Position numbers and translations under genes: made by a program. Shown here one piece after another: positions 5,003 through 6,296 of a stretch of DNA of 6,296 bases (its first letter is position 1; each line of letters begins with the position of its first letter). Location of the stretch: the NCBI GenBank assembly GCA_020627425.1, contig JAHKXX010000235.1, forward strand, positions 1 through 6,296, read 5' to 3'. The notes beneath the pieces were generated by a model that was not told the origin of the DNA, ran no database searches, and worked only from the letters and a program-made list of their open reading frames with translations. The stretch is from a bacterium. GTDB taxonomy: Bacteria; Bacillota; Clostridia; Oscillospirales; Acutalibacteraceae.

Positions 5003-6296
5003 TTAAAATAATTTTTTTATCCATGATTTTTTTTCGCTCTTTTTACTGCCGATCTTTCTGAAATCCGGTACAGTCAGATCGTACAAATAATCGCCTATCT
5101 GATGCTCAAGGAATAGAGCCTTACCGTTATTGTAGTATTTTTCCAGTACGTTGTAGCCTGTCGGAACGAACACGGCTATATCAAAGCCCAAAAGACTTAA
5201 AAAGGAGAGATATACGGTATCTTCCTTTGACATTATTTGTTCTCCTGTTAAAACACATACAACCTTTGGATTAGTTTTTGTGAAATCAAATTTTTGTATA
5301 AGTCTCATCATAACCTTATCAAGATTGAGCGCTATTGCCATAATACCGTATTCCGTACCGTCCTGAAAGGTACCTCTTATGATCTTCTCGTCCAGAAGGA
5401 GCTGGAGCTTATCAAGTATATGCTCCTGAGCCTCCTCACGCAGCATAGAATATTTATATATTCTGCTGCGCTTTATTTCCTCACGCTTCAGCTTTCCGTT
5501 ATACAGGAATGGAGGCATACCGTTTGACAACTGCCGCACGGCTTCCTCAGGTATTATGGGAAACGCGCTGTAGAATACTGTATCGGCTGTAAACAAATTT
5601 TTTATATCTATCCAGTAATCAGTCACATTGGAGTTTTTTACGCCGCAAACCTTTGCAAAGATCACAGGCAGGGTGACTACACCGTTATCGGTAGAAAAGT
5701 TCGGTCTGAACCGCATCTCCTCCTTCCACAGTATAGATATTTCCTCATACATGGTTTTCAGTATAAGCACGTTTGCCGTACCGTACTGCTGAGACCGGTA
5801 AAGCCCCGTGTCCTTGTACATTATCTCATCAAGCTCCCGTTCGGCGTGGTAAGCTACCGTACCTACTCCGAGAGTAGCAGTGTTTTTCGGGAATTCTGCA
5901 AGACTCAGAGACTCTTTATAATTAATTCTATACAGGGCTTTGTCCTCTAACACACATTCGTCGTCCATATCCGGTACAAGAACAAGCACATCCACCGGCA
6001 GTCTTGCAAGAAGCCGCAGAAAATCCGCCTCGAGACTGCTCTTGCAGCCGCCGAAAAAAATAAAGCAGCCCATCTTACCTTTTTTATATCCGCCGAACAG
6101 CTCTTTACAGTAGCGCTTTAGCCAGCAGATCATAAATACAAGCTTATTAAGAAGTCTGCTGATACTTATTTCGGATCTTTTGGAGAGATCTACAGCTATT
6201 TCGGTAAAAGCACTGTTTACAAGCTCGAGTAATTCTCTGTCCGAAACAAAACTCAGATTTCTTCTCAGTCCTGCTATCATTTGGTAAACGGTAGTA
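5003..6296 (-). CDS. yceG: YceG-like Ter 'biosynthetic module' protein, 5' end cut by window edge
   Basis: The C-terminal 430 or so codons of a gene that appears to extend past the right edge. Residue numbers below count from the in-frame ATG at 6280. Family members such as B. subtilis YceG are about 530-540 residues. The ATG at 6280 has no ribosome binding site before it, and the frame stays open to the edge, so it is probably internal. The segment 170-210 (NVLILKTMYEEISILWKEEM, then TLPVIFAKV at 203-211) and the end (KKLF) fit the YceG family (Pfam 'putative component of biosynthetic module'). Two alpha/beta units look alike: GCFIFFGG...VDVLVLVPD (71-104) and VVCVLTGE...FDIAVFVPTG (340-375). 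The basic C-terminal tail (409-425) is typical. It is the first visible gene of the operon. The enzymatic reaction is unknown; a small-molecule or nucleotide-linked role in Ter stress is inferred from published comparative genomics of the family. Confidence 0.82.
   Translation of the reverse strand, partial: TTVYQMIAGLRRNLSFVSDRELLELVNSAFTEIAVDLSKRSEISISRLLNKLVFMICWLKRYCKELFGGYKKGKMGCFIFFGGCKSSLEADFLRLLARLPVDVLVLVPDMDDECVLEDKALYRINYKESLSLAEFPKNTATLGVGTVAYHAERELDEIMYKDTGLYRSQQYGTANVLILKTMYEEISILWKEEMRFRPNFSTDNGVVTLPVIFAKVCGVKNSNVTDYWIDIKNLFTADTVFYSAFPIIPEEAVRQLSNGMPPFLYNGKLKREEIKRSRIYKYSMLREEAQEHILDKLQLLLDEKIIRGTFQDGTEYGIMAIALNLDKVMMRLIQKFDFTKTNPKVVCVLTGEQIMSKEDTVYLSFLSLLGFDIAVFVPTGYNVLEKYYNNGKALFLEHQIGDYLYDLTVPDFRKIGSKKSEKKSWIKKLF

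Overview
The window looks like part of a low-to-moderate GC Gram-positive genome, most likely a gut-type clostridium near Ruminococcus/Oscillospiraceae. This rests on strong GGAGG-type ribosome binding sites before nearly every gene, AT-rich spacers, codon use, and gene families typical of Firmicutes. The assignment is an inference from style, not from a marker gene.

Layout: bases 1-357 carry no gene I can support. They hold a GC-rich hairpin (75-93), a short open frame running off the left edge on the minus strand, a small AT-rich tandem repeat, and the likely promoter and ribosome binding site of the first gene. Two plus-strand genes follow and probably form one operon. The first (358-1143) encodes a VTC-domain protein of the polyphosphate polymerase/triphosphate tunnel fold. 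The second (1177-1872) encodes a DUF4956 membrane protein, a common partner of bacterial VTC-domain proteins. A shared, apparently bidirectional terminator (about 1888-1930) separates them from a convergent minus-strand operon.

The minus-strand operon fills the rest of the window. In transcription order it is: a YceG-like protein (cut by the right edge), a TelA/YceH-family toxic anion resistance protein, two closely related TerD proteins of 193 residues, and a third, divergent TerD-family protein. This is a Firmicutes-type tellurite/stress (Ter) operon, comparable in content to the yceCDEFGH group of Bacillus subtilis but in a different order. No TerC-type membrane protein is visible in the window; one could lie upstream beyond the right edge.

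How the genes may work together: TerD proteins are calcium-binding cytoplasmic proteins, TelA is a long helical protein, and YceG belongs to the so-called biosynthetic module linked to Ter systems. Together they are associated with envelope, metal, oxyanion and phage stress, with the molecular activity still poorly defined. The VTC/DUF4956 pair next door would deal with polyphosphate or a related phosphate polymer at the membrane. A functional link between the two convergent operons is possible but not shown by the sequence. I did not find a clearly new system; the points most worth following are the TerD trio and its divergent member, the YceG internal repeat, and the VTC/Ter adjacency.
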